Origin: Chitinophagaceae bacterium
GTDB lineage: Bacteria > Bacteroidota > Bacteroidia > Cytophagales > Cytophagaceae
Direction of reading: 5' to 3'
Length of the DNA stretch: 64,000 bases
Assembly (NCBI GenBank): GCA_028288405.1
Contig: JAQBNS010000002.1
Span: 1-64,000, forward strand
The position numbers were made by a program, and so were the translations under genes. A model generated the notes under the pieces. The model searched no databases and had not been told where the DNA came from. It worked only from the letters and a program-made list of their open reading frames with translations. Below are positions 40,790-49,567 of this stretch, piece after piece. Positions within the stretch are counted from its first letter, which is position 1. The number at the start of each line of letters is the position of its first letter.

Positions 40790-41475
40790 AATTTATACTT
40801 CATTTTAACTGCGCCCCTCATAAAAAGAGGCATGTTCTTTTTTAATAAAGTAAAAACACAAAGCGACAAAAAAGCGAACACGGTTAAACCTAGACACAAT
40901 ACGTAACCAAATGGATAGCCATAATAATTGAAGCCAATTGCCGATACAATAAAAAAAACTAAGCTTATTGACTCGTTTCTGGTCACATCTGTTTCATTAT
41001 AATATTTCAACCGAGTAGAGATTAATTCAATCCTATTCCTTTTGATTCGTTTTTCTAATAATGATTTCATTTCTCCGGAACTATTTTTGTCATTCATTAA
41101 TGAAATCCAATGCCTTTTTAAGGAAAACAAACGCCTATCTGATTTCTTGTAAATAACCTTTATTACTATCAAGTAAATTATCCTTACAAGTAACTCTGTG
41201 ACTTTCTTAAATAGGTAAATCAAAAACTCTATCACTAGCATCGAACCACCGAAACAGTAAAAGGAGTATTTGAATTCTGTAGTTTTTAAAAAATGAAGCA
41301 TAGATATATAATCAAGATCTATTATCCTGTAATCTCCCACAAAGACAGAGAACAGTAAACAGGATAAAATCACATAACATACAATTTTCATAACAGCCAA
41401 TTTTAAAGCCTCCATTGTTTCGTTAGGAACGCCTTTTAATGATACTACTAAACTTAAAATCGAAACTATATCCAT
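40786..41475 (-). CDS. Hypothetical multi-pass membrane protein (transposon passenger)
   Basis: 229 aa with several hydrophobic segments; stop overlaps the transposase start by 4 bp; inside the TIRs. Confidence 0.7.
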   Translation of the reverse strand: MDIVSILSLVVSLKGVPNETMEALKLAVMKIVCYVILSCLLFSVFVGDYRIIDLDYISMLHFLKTTEFKYSFYCFGGSMLVIEFLIYLFKKVTELLVRIIYLIVIKVIYKKSDRRLFSLKRHWISLMNDKNSSGEMKSLLEKRIKRNRIELISTRLKYYNETDVTRNESISLVFFIVSAIGFNYYGYPFGYVLCLGLTVFAFLSLCVFTLLKKNMPLFMRGAVKMKYKL

Positions 41476-41547
41476 GATACTTATGCTTTTAGCATAAATA
41501 TACTAGGTAATAATTAAAAACCAATTACTTAATAGTTCCGAAAAATA

Positions 41548-42426
41548 TTAAACAGAATGGTTAAAAGCTTGAATAAACTCTTGAATATTAGGGATTTTAT
41601 GGATCGATGGGGAAGCCAGGTGATCCAATTGAGAGCCGGCAACATAAAGCTTTATGCCCGGACCCAGAGTAGTCTGCAATAAGGAAAGGGTTTGAGAAAA
41701 AGAGTCGACGGCTGCAGGATTAATGATGGAGCTTACAAAAAGTTGACAATGGTATTTTTCTGCCACCTTCGCCAGGTCTTGCGAAGGAACAGATTGTCCC
41801 AGGTAGATGACGTGGTAATTCATTTCCTGAAGGAGGTAAGAGTAAAATAAAAGACCGAGCTCGTGTAGTTCACCTTCCGGCAAAAACAAAATGATTTTGG
41901 GGTCTGTTTCCGTTTTGGGTTTGTACAATTGATCGATGGCGGAAATTAATTTTTGACGGATGAGATTGGAAATAAAATGTTCCTGAGCCGGATGCACATC
42001 TCCTACCTGCCACATCACTCCTACCTTTTGAAGGAAAGGGTAAATCAATTGGATCATGGTATTTTTAAACCCGCGTTCTGCTATGCAGGGGTTGAATACC
42101 GATAAAAATTGTTCTTCATTCAGGTCAATCATCGCAATGGTTAGTTTTTCCAATGCGACATGTTCATTACCGGTATGAAGTTCTATGTTTTGTATGTACT
42201 CATTAATTTCACTTTCGCTCATCGAAGCGATTTTTGAAATTTTCATTCCCTGATGGTACAAGGCTGAAACTTTCAAAAGACGTTTGACTTCTTCGTCGGT
42301 ATAAAAGCGAATATTGGTACCTGTCCGTTGCGGCGAAATGAGGTTATACCGCTGCTCCCATATGCGGATGGTGTGCGCTTTCACGCCTGTTAGTTTTTCA
42401 AGATCTTTAATGGAGTAGGAAGCCAC
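41548..42426 (-). CDS. MerR-family regulator with B12-binding-like C-terminal domain (CarH/LitR-like)
   Basis: MerR HTH YSIKDLEKLTGVKAHTIRIWEQRYNLISPQRTGTNIRFYTDEEV; cap/B12 region MWQVGDVHPAQEHFISN, LFLPEGELHELGLLFYSYLLQ. Confidence 0.9.
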   Translation of the reverse strand: MASYSIKDLEKLTGVKAHTIRIWEQRYNLISPQRTGTNIRFYTDEEVKRLLKVSALYHQGMKISKIASMSESEINEYIQNIELHTGNEHVALEKLTIAMIDLNEEQFLSVFNPCIAERGFKNTMIQLIYPFLQKVGVMWQVGDVHPAQEHFISNLIRQKLISAIDQLYKPKTETDPKIILFLPEGELHELGLLFYSYLLQEMNYHVIYLGQSVPSQDLAKVAEKYHCQLFVSSIINPAAVDSFSQTLSLLQTTLGPGIKLYVAGSQLDHLASPSIHKIPNIQEFIQAFNHSV

Positions 42427-42650
42427 CGGAACAGAATAAGCTGGTAATAAAAGGGGAGATTGATCTCCAAAGTTAAGACAAGGACAATCAATATAACCCC
42501 CAAAGAATGAATTTGTTCGGTATTATTCTACGAAGTATTCTAATTTGGGGACGAAGTTAGACGGACAGTGCTTGTTTGGTGTAGAGAATCCAAATACTAC
42601 TGGTATAGTAGGCTATGATTATTCAGGTTTTTATTATATTTACCATTATG

Positions 42651-43073
42651 ATGTCTAAAAAGTGCAAGTATGCGTTGAAAGCGTTGACTCGTTTAGCGAA
42701 GAACTTTAATAAGGGTCATCTTCAAACAGCGGATATAGCAAAGCTTGAAAATATTCCAAAAAAGTTTTTAGAACAGATCCTCTTGGAGCTGAAGCACGCA
42801 CGCATGGTAGGCAGCAAGCAGGGTAGCGGCGGCGGCTATTTTTTGATAAAGAATCCTAAAGAAATTTCAGTGGCAGATGTGTACCGTTTGTTTGACGGCG
42901 CCATTGCTTTATTGCCTTGTGTTTCCATAAATTTTTATGAGCGTTGTGAAGATTGCACCGATGAAAAAAGTTGTGCCATGCAGCGTGAGTTTATTAAAAT
43001 TCGTGAAGGTGCTCGTAAAATGATGAGCAAAGTAACGATTCATTCCTTTATTAAGGAATCTGATAATCAGTAA
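42651..43073 (+). CDS. Rrf2-family transcriptional regulator
   Basis: CKYALKALTRLAKNFNKGHLQTADIAKLENIPKKFLEQILLELKHARMVGSKQGSGGGYFL; Cys cluster CVSINFYERCEDCTDEKSC. Adjacent in-frame ATG at 42648. Confidence 0.92.
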   Translation: MSKKCKYALKALTRLAKNFNKGHLQTADIAKLENIPKKFLEQILLELKHARMVGSKQGSGGGYFLIKNPKEISVADVYRLFDGAIALLPCVSINFYERCEDCTDEKSCAMQREFIKIREGARKMMSKVTIHSFIKESDNQ

Positions 43074-43120
43074 ATTGTAAATTATTTTCTATTTTTTCTG
43101 AAAAAATACCGGTTTAAACA

Positions 43121-43324
43121 CTACTAATTCGATAGAATATGTATAAGTTTGTCCCTCGATTGATAACGCATGTTAAAAATATCAATAGAGTAACATAATT
43201 TACAACGTCTACTTTTTAAAGGGTAGCAAAAACATCCACCACTGATATGCTTTTAATTCATCCTTTTACTAAACTTTTAAACAGCCCTTTAAATCCTATT
43301 AATTTGATAGAGTACGTAGGATTT
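43121..43324. promoter_or_regulatory. Candidate Rrf2 operator cluster upstream of TonB-dependent receptor
   Basis: Related motifs CTACTAATTCGATAGAATATGTA (43121), ATCAATAGAGTAACATAA (43181), CCTATTAATTTGATAGAGTACGTAGG (43295). Confidence 0.45.
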
Positions 43325-43471
43325 AAAAATTGTAATTTTCAAACAATATGTTTTAGCTCTATCGCCTGCTAAATAAACCGTCCTCAAAAACGAATTCAAG
43401 CGGCGCACGTCTACGTCGCTTAGACTTCACAGATCAAAATCATTGTTAGACTGATTAACTAATAAACAAAC

Positions 43472-46072
43472 ATGAATAAACTGTACACTTTATTTGCCAT
43501 CACTTTGTTTGCCTTGTTGCAGACCGTGGCATTCGCACAAACTGCAAGAGATATTACGGGTGTTGTTAATGACACCGAGACAAATACTCCACTACCTGGA
43601 GTAGTGGTTGAAATTGTAGGTAGTAATACCGGTACTGTAACAGATGATCTTGGAGCATTCAAAATCAATACGTATCGTCCTTTCCCTTTTACACTTCGTA
43701 TCAGTTCTGTAGGTTACGAATCTCAGGACTTTTTACTGACAGATTCTACTGCTGGTCCATTTACAGTTGCACTTGTATTGTCAAAAGATAATAGCAACGA
43801 AGTAACTGTTACGGCACGTCGCCGCAGTGAATCTTCCCAGGATGTACCTATTCCGATTTCAGTAATCGGTGGTGCTCAGGTAGAGCAGACAGGTGCTTTC
43901 AACGTCAACCGTGTGAAAGAATTGATTCCTTCCGTTCAGTTGTATTCTTCTAACCCTCGTAACACAGCCTTGAACATTCGTGGTTTAGGTTCTCCTTACG
44001 GATTGACAAACGACGGTATTGATCCGGGTGTTGGTTTCTATGTAGACGGAGTTTACTATGCTCGTCCTGCTGCTGCAACCTTAGACTTTGTTGACATTGA
44101 AAGAATTGAAGTATTGCGCGGTCCGCAAGGAACGTTGTTTGGTAAAAATACGACTGCGGGTGCTTTCAACATCACTACGCGCAAGCCTAGCTTTAAACCG
44201 GGTGCTACATTTGAAGCAAGTTATGGTAACTACAATTACGTACAGGCAAAGGCTTCCATCACGGGACCGATCATTGCCAATAAATTAGCAGCAAGAGTAT
44301 CGTTCTCCGGAACACAACGTAATGGTAACATTTACAATACCACAACAGATCGTTATACCAATTCATTGGATAACCTAGGTGGAAGAGTTTCATTCTTATA
44401 CAAAGCATCAGAAAAAGTAAACATTACATTGTCCGGAGATTTCACACGTCAACGTCCGGATGGATATGCGCAGGTGTTAGCAGGTGTTGTAAAAACACAA
44501 CGTGTAGACAAACGTCAGTTTGATACCATCATGAAGGCATTGAATTACGAACCGGTAAGCCGTGATCCTTTCGACCGTAAGATTGATCACAATACACCAT
44601 GGAAATCCAATAACGATTTGGGTGGAGCAGCATTAACTGTTGACGCTAAAATTGGTCCTGGTACGTTAACATCCACTACTGCCTGGAGATACTGGAATTG
44701 GGATCCTTCCAATGACCGTGATTTTACGGGATTAGACATCGTACGTAAATCTCAAGGTAACTCTAAGCAACAACAATATTCACAAGAAGTGCGATATGCT
44801 GGTGATATTTCCAAGCGTATCAGTGGAGTGATCGGAGTATTTGCGATCTATCAGGAAATATTAACTGCTCCGGTACAAACAGAAGAAGCAGGTCGAGATG
44901 CCTGGAGATTTTATCAGGATAAATTCGATGCCGCTTCTACTGCCAACTGGTCAACTCCGGGTTTATTAGATGGCTTCGGAATTAAAACAACTTCTTCATT
45001 GAAAACATTCAGTGGTGCAGCATTTGCAAACGTTGATGTAGCGGTTACAGAAAAATTTCACGTATTGCCTGGTCTTCGTTTCAACATTGACCACAAAGAT
45101 GTGGATTACAATCGCGTTACTTACGGAGGTTTGCAAAGTCCTACCCCTGCTCAGCAAGCAATCAAAGATAAGGTATACCAGAACCAGGCTTATACTGCAT
45201 CAGTTGACAACAACAACTTGAGTGGTCAGTTGACATTGAGTTATAAGCTTAATAAGAATGTCAATACTTATGCAAGTGGTTCTACCGCTTACAAACCTGT
45301 AGGAGCGAACGTCGCTGGTATACCAACCGGTACAAATCCTATAGACTATGGAATAGTGAAGCCTGAATATGTAACACACGTTGAAGCGGGTATCAAAACA
45401 AAACCTACTCACAACTCTACTATCAATTTTACTGCTTTCGATACAGAAATTAAAGATTTCCAAGTGCAGGTACAAAGCGCTGAACCAGGTGCAAACAGAG
45501 GTTACCTGGCTAATGCTGGTCACGTTCAAGTATTCGGTGGCGAGTTGGATGCTAACGTGAGATTTAAATACCTTTCTTTGTATGGTTCAGTAGCTTATAC
45601 TGAAGGTAAATACACTACGTTCGAAAATGCTCCTTTGCCATTGGAAGAAACAGGTGCTACAGTATTGTATAAAGATATTTCTGGTAGTGATCTTCCAGGT
45701 ATTTCTAAATGGGCAGGTTCTGTTGGTGCAGAGGTATCAACTCCTAAAACAACATTCCTTGGTTTCGACGGAAGCTTCTTCCTGGGTGCAGATACATACT
45801 ACCGTTCTAAATTCTCTTCAAGCCCTACGCCATCTAAGTACCTGAACATTCAAGAGTATGCATTGGTAAACGGTAGATTAGGTTTCAGATCTGCAGACAA
45901 TGTATTCTCTGCTTTCATCTGGGCGCGTAACATTACAGACTTCCACTACTTCGAACAATTGTTGCCGGCTACAGGAAATGCAGGTAACTATGTAGCAGTA
46001 CTTGGAGATCCAAGAACATACGGAGTGACATTGCGTGCGAACTTCGGTTCTGCTGCTAATCCAAATCGTTAA
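43472..46072 (+). CDS. TonB-dependent receptor with carboxypeptidase-regulatory-like N-terminal domain
   Basis: ITGVVNDTETNTPLPGVVVEIVGSNTGTVTDDLGAF, plug VNRVKELIPSVQLYSSNPRNTALNIRGLGSP, IERIEVLRGPQGTLFGKNTTAGAFNITTRKP. Confidence 0.93.
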   Translation: MNKLYTLFAITLFALLQTVAFAQTARDITGVVNDTETNTPLPGVVVEIVGSNTGTVTDDLGAFKINTYRPFPFTLRISSVGYESQDFLLTDSTAGPFTVALVLSKDNSNEVTVTARRRSESSQDVPIPISVIGGAQVEQTGAFNVNRVKELIPSVQLYSSNPRNTALNIRGLGSPYGLTNDGIDPGVGFYVDGVYYARPAAATLDFVDIERIEVLRGPQGTLFGKNTTAGAFNITTRKPSFKPGATFEASYGNYNYVQAKASITGPIIANKLAARVSFSGTQRNGNIYNTTTDRYTNSLDNLGGRVSFLYKASEKVNITLSGDFTRQRPDGYAQVLAGVVKTQRVDKRQFDTIMKALNYEPVSRDPFDRKIDHNTPWKSNNDLGGAALTVDAKIGPGTLTSTTAWRYWNWDPSNDRDFTGLDIVRKSQGNSKQQQYSQEVRYAGDISKRISGVIGVFAIYQEILTAPVQTEEAGRDAWRFYQDKFDAASTANWSTPGLLDGFGIKTTSSLKTFSGAAFANVDVAVTEKFHVLPGLRFNIDHKDVDYNRVTYGGLQSPTPAQQAIKDKVYQNQAYTASVDNNNLSGQLTLSYKLNKNVNTYASGSTAYKPVGANVAGIPTGTNPIDYGIVKPEYVTHVEAGIKTKPTHNSTINFTAFDTEIKDFQVQVQSAEPGANRGYLANAGHVQVFGGELDANVRFKYLSLYGSVAYTEGKYTTFENAPLPLEETGATVLYKDISGSDLPGISKWAGSVGAEVSTPKTTFLGFDGSFFLGADTYYRSKFSSSPTPSKYLNIQEYALVNGRLGFRSADNVFSAFIWARNITDFHYFEQLLPATGNAGNYVAVLGDPRTYGVTLRANFGSAANPNR

Positions 46073-46092
46073 TCGATACATTAACTCTTAAT

Positions 46093-46130
46093 AAAAAAGG
46101 CCGATGAATATTATTCATCGGCCTTTTTTA
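46093..46130 (+). terminator. Rho-independent (probably bidirectional) terminator
   Basis: aaaaaaggccgatgaata-ttattcatcggcctttttt directly after the TonB receptor stop. Confidence 0.88.
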
Positions 46131-46180
46131 TGTGGGTAGCAGTAAAGAGAAAGAGGGCTGACACTGTCCAGGTTATAGCT

Positions 46181-46317
46181 AACCGTTTGCCCCTAAATCC
46201 CCTGAAGGGGACTTTGCATCTTACTAAACAAAAAAGCTCATCGCGTATAATAAGCGATGAGCTTTTTGTTTGTCTCCGAAAGAAAGTCCCCTTCAGGGGA
46301 TTTAGGGGCAAACGGTT
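46181..46317. repeat. 35-bp perfect inverted repeat enclosing a terminator-like hairpin
   Basis: Arms 46181-46215 and 46283-46317 are exact reverse complements; centre aaaaagctcatcgc...gcgatgagcttttt. Confidence 0.93.
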
Positions 46318-46329
46318 TGTTTAACAACT

Positions 46330-46887
46330 TTATTTAGTAAGCTTAAAAGAATCAAAGAAACGAGTAGCAGATTTATTAGGGGACTTATCTGTTGCTGCAA
46401 TAGCTTGTAACATGAAGATCTTATTGTCGACTACAAAAAGACGCATGGTGATGGTGTTTTTGTTTTCTTCATAACCTACTGTTATTTCTCTGCCTTCATG
46501 TTTGTCCAACATGATTTTCTTTTGCGATAACAATTCTCCATTTACACCTTTCGCTACACCGCCAACTGTTCTGTCAAAGAAGTCCGCCAATTGAGCAGAG
46601 TCTAACGCATTGGCATCGATGGCTGGGTGCTGGGTGCAATTGCTCATGTACAATAAGTTTTCATCGCCCGCAACTTCTGATGCATCATAGATGTACATGT
46701 TCAATTTTACTTTACCCACTTCAGAGTCTACGTCTTGAGATTGCTCAGTAGGTTTTTTAGGGAAGTCTACCTGGTAACCGAATTTCTTTGACTGGATCGT
46801 TATCCATTTGTCAGCTTTTATAAAACCTAAACAAAGAGTAAGGCAAATGGCTGAGAGAATAAAAGTGCTTGTTCTTGACGCGTTCAT
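46330..46887 (-). CDS. Hypothetical exported protein
   Basis: 185 aa, signal-like N-terminus, KWITIQSKKFGYQVDFPKKPTEQSQDV. Confidence 0.7.
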   Translation of the reverse strand: MNASRTSTFILSAICLTLCLGFIKADKWITIQSKKFGYQVDFPKKPTEQSQDVDSEVGKVKLNMYIYDASEVAGDENLLYMSNCTQHPAIDANALDSAQLADFFDRTVGGVAKGVNGELLSQKKIMLDKHEGREITVGYEENKNTITMRLFVVDNKIFMLQAIAATDKSPNKSATRFFDSFKLTK

Positions 46888-46907
46888 GTTAAAGGATGTT
46901 TAGGTTT

Positions 46908-46942
46908 AAAAAAAACATCCCGAGAATTACCCTCGGGATGTC
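46908..46942 (-). terminator. Rho-independent terminator for the GH20 gene
   Basis: Minus strand acatcccgag-N-ctcgggatgt followed by T8. Confidence 0.8.
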
Positions 46943-46970
46943 GTGAAAATACTAATTATTTTCAATATTC

Positions 46971-49538
46971 TTATTGTGCTGTAGCAGTACTTGATCTGCT
47001 TATTCTGCCGTTTCTGCTGCTTGTGATTGTTTTTACAATCGTTCCTTTTTTCGCTGCTATCGGTGCATTGTATACGGAAGATTCTGCATTAGGTTCTGAT
47101 CCGTCCGTAGTATAACGAATTGTTGATCCCGGAAACTCGGCATTGATATAAGCCATTTCATTTTTGATGACGATTCCGGGAGGAGGTAAGCGATAGCCTA
47201 TGGCTAAATCATCTAAACGCGGCATTTCACGTTGTCCAACACGGTTGGCAAACTCGTTCCACGCTTGCAGCAACAGTTGATTGCGCTTGGTAGCATCTGC
47301 CACTTGAGCCCAGGCAGGATCTTGCGCCCAGGCGCGTTCTGCAACGGCCAACAAACGTGGGAAAACCAAATATTCTGCCATCTCACCACTCTTGGTATTT
47401 TCTGTCCAAAGTTGACCTTGAATACCCAAAATATTTTCTTTGCCTTGAGCAGTCAATCTCACTTTGTTGGCAAGACTTGTTAAGTCCAATGGGTTACCCA
47501 ATAAATCTACACTCGCATTTTGATAGATATTCAATGGAATGAATTCGTATACTTTTTTTGTATTGGTAAAACCTCCCCAATAGTAACCCGGTTCTTTTGG
47601 ATCTTTGCTGTAGGCCAAATCAAGGTATAGATTGGTGACGTTAGACAATACCGTTTTATATCCGGCATTTGCCAATTGATAAGCGAAGTCTTCCTGTCCC
47701 CAGCCCCACACGTTGTTCCATACATTGGGTCTGAAGTTTTTGTTGATGAAAGCAGTATTGGGTACATGTTGTACGGCATCGCCTACTTTTACTTTAGACA
47801 AAGCGATTTCTTCCCAACCTCCAACGGTCAATCCTTTTTTGCTTAAGATATCACTGACACGTGCCAGGAAATAATTAGAGACACCACCCAATTGCCCAAT
47901 CTCAGGTTGTTTGGTAATCAAGTCTGCACACTTCGGTGATTTTTCCCATACACCATGCGGTACTTCGTCGCCACCGGTATGAATAGTAGTGAGTGTGGCA
48001 CCTGCCTCTTTGTACAAGTCTTCGATACTGGTGACTACAGTAGTGATGAAATTATAAGTGGATTCCTGACAAGGACACAATACGTTGTCTGTCCACATTT
48101 GTACAGATTCATATTTAGAAGAATCTTGTAAGTCATTCAATAAGTATTTTTCTGCTTCTTCTATTTTGCCTTCTGCTTTCAAACGGTTATAGCGTACCAG
48201 CATAGATTTGATGGCTGCTCTGGAGTGTCCAGGGAAATCAATTTCAGGAATCACTTCGATGTTGCGTGCTTTGGCATATTTTAAAATTTCAATAAAGTCC
48301 GCTCTGGTGTAAAAACCAGAACCGCAAGTTTTATCAGGATATGGTCCTGAGCCAAAAGAAGGAAGTAACATTTCTTTTTCATCCGTTGAGAACCCTCTTC
48401 TGCTGCCGACTTGGGTCAGCTCTGGCAATTCTTTTATTTCCAATCTCCACCCTTCATCATCGGTCAGGTGAAATTGAAACTTGTTCAATTTATAGGCAGC
48501 CATTGCATCCAGAAATTTCAAAATGGTTTCTTTTTTCTGGAAGTTCCGTCCTACGTCTACAGACATCCCACGGAAAGCGAAACGAGGTTTGTCTTTTACG
48601 ACGATCTCAGGAATGTCCCATGATGTAGTAGAATGAGGCGGATCTAATGCTAACAAAGATTGTACACCATAGAAGGCGCCTTCATTTGTTCCTGCTTTAA
48701 TGGTAATGCCTTTTGTTGCACTTACTGTTAATTCATAAGCTTCTCCATTCAATGCTGCATCTTTTATAAGCGATACTTGTTTAACGGTTGAAGTTTTATC
48801 CAGTTCTTTTATTGCCGGTTTTCCACCTAAAGCCTTTTCCCATTTCATTTGCAAAAACTCAGCGCTTGGTGTAAAGGCTTTATCTGCTGCAATGACAATT
48901 GATGGATCAATTAATAAAGAACCTTTACCTATGGTATAGGAAAGAGGAGTAGGAGTGATCGGACAAATAGAAGATGCTGGTAAGATGGTTAACGCTGAAT
49001 CTCTTTCGAAACGCACCGTTTCATTTTCGCACACTACTTTATCTGTAGCGGAGCGATTCAATTGTTTTTCCGTTAAGAAAGGCAATACCGTTAAGGCACC
49101 GGCTTCTTCAATGACTGGTTTTTCTTTATCCTCGTCAAATACAAAAAAGAAACCTGCAGGTGCATCACTCTCATTCAAGGTCCAGTAGCCGCCGTACAAG
49201 TCAAACTTCACCGAGTCGCCAGGTTGTAAGGCTTTGAAATCTTTTGTGGGTTTCAACACAAACAAATCTCCGTTAACGTGCTCAATAGTGATTTCTTTCG
49301 GTAGTTTATCTTGATTGTATTTTCTGCAAAAATTGAAATACAAACTCCAGTTTTTATTGTCTAAAGCTGAAGTGCCATTGTTTTTCAATTGCAGTTGGCT
49401 TAAAAAAAGATCGCCTTCGTAGTAGTTACCAACAAGTCCCCAGGTAAGGCTGATGTCTGTTCCTTTTGGTCTTTGTTGCGAGCAGGAGGTGACGGCGCAT
49501 ACCAGCAAGAAGAGTGATAAAATGCGTAATTGTTTCAT
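46971..49538 (-). CDS. Glycoside hydrolase family 20 beta-N-acetylhexosaminidase, lipoprotein
   Basis: Lipobox CAVTSC from ATG 49538; RFAFRGMSVDVGRNF, FQFHLTDDEGWRLEIKELPELTQVGSRRGF, IHTGGDEVPHGVWEKSPKC. Confidence 0.95.
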   Translation of the reverse strand: MKQLRILSLFLLVCAVTSCSQQRPKGTDISLTWGLVGNYYEGDLFLSQLQLKNNGTSALDNKNWSLYFNFCRKYNQDKLPKEITIEHVNGDLFVLKPTKDFKALQPGDSVKFDLYGGYWTLNESDAPAGFFFVFDEDKEKPVIEEAGALTVLPFLTEKQLNRSATDKVVCENETVRFERDSALTILPASSICPITPTPLSYTIGKGSLLIDPSIVIAADKAFTPSAEFLQMKWEKALGGKPAIKELDKTSTVKQVSLIKDAALNGEAYELTVSATKGITIKAGTNEGAFYGVQSLLALDPPHSTTSWDIPEIVVKDKPRFAFRGMSVDVGRNFQKKETILKFLDAMAAYKLNKFQFHLTDDEGWRLEIKELPELTQVGSRRGFSTDEKEMLLPSFGSGPYPDKTCGSGFYTRADFIEILKYAKARNIEVIPEIDFPGHSRAAIKSMLVRYNRLKAEGKIEEAEKYLLNDLQDSSKYESVQMWTDNVLCPCQESTYNFITTVVTSIEDLYKEAGATLTTIHTGGDEVPHGVWEKSPKCADLITKQPEIGQLGGVSNYFLARVSDILSKKGLTVGGWEEIALSKVKVGDAVQHVPNTAFINKNFRPNVWNNVWGWGQEDFAYQLANAGYKTVLSNVTNLYLDLAYSKDPKEPGYYWGGFTNTKKVYEFIPLNIYQNASVDLLGNPLDLTSLANKVRLTAQGKENILGIQGQLWTENTKSGEMAEYLVFPRLLAVAERAWAQDPAWAQVADATKRNQLLLQAWNEFANRVGQREMPRLDDLAIGYRLPPPGIVIKNEMAYINAEFPGSTIRYTTDGSEPNAESSVYNAPIAAKKGTIVKTITSSRNGRISRSSTATAQ

Positions 49539-49567
49539 AAGCTGATTTTGAGGAGTAGGTATTAGTA

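Larger units (their letters stand above)
38988..41540. mobile_element. IS1595-family-like transposon with passenger genes (2553 bp)
   Basis: TIRs cggaactatcaagtaattggttt (38988-39010) and the inverse at 41518-41540 (22/23 match); 8-bp TSD AAAAATAT at 38980-38987 and 41541-41548; encloses an ISXO2/IS1595-type transposase. Confidence 0.88.
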
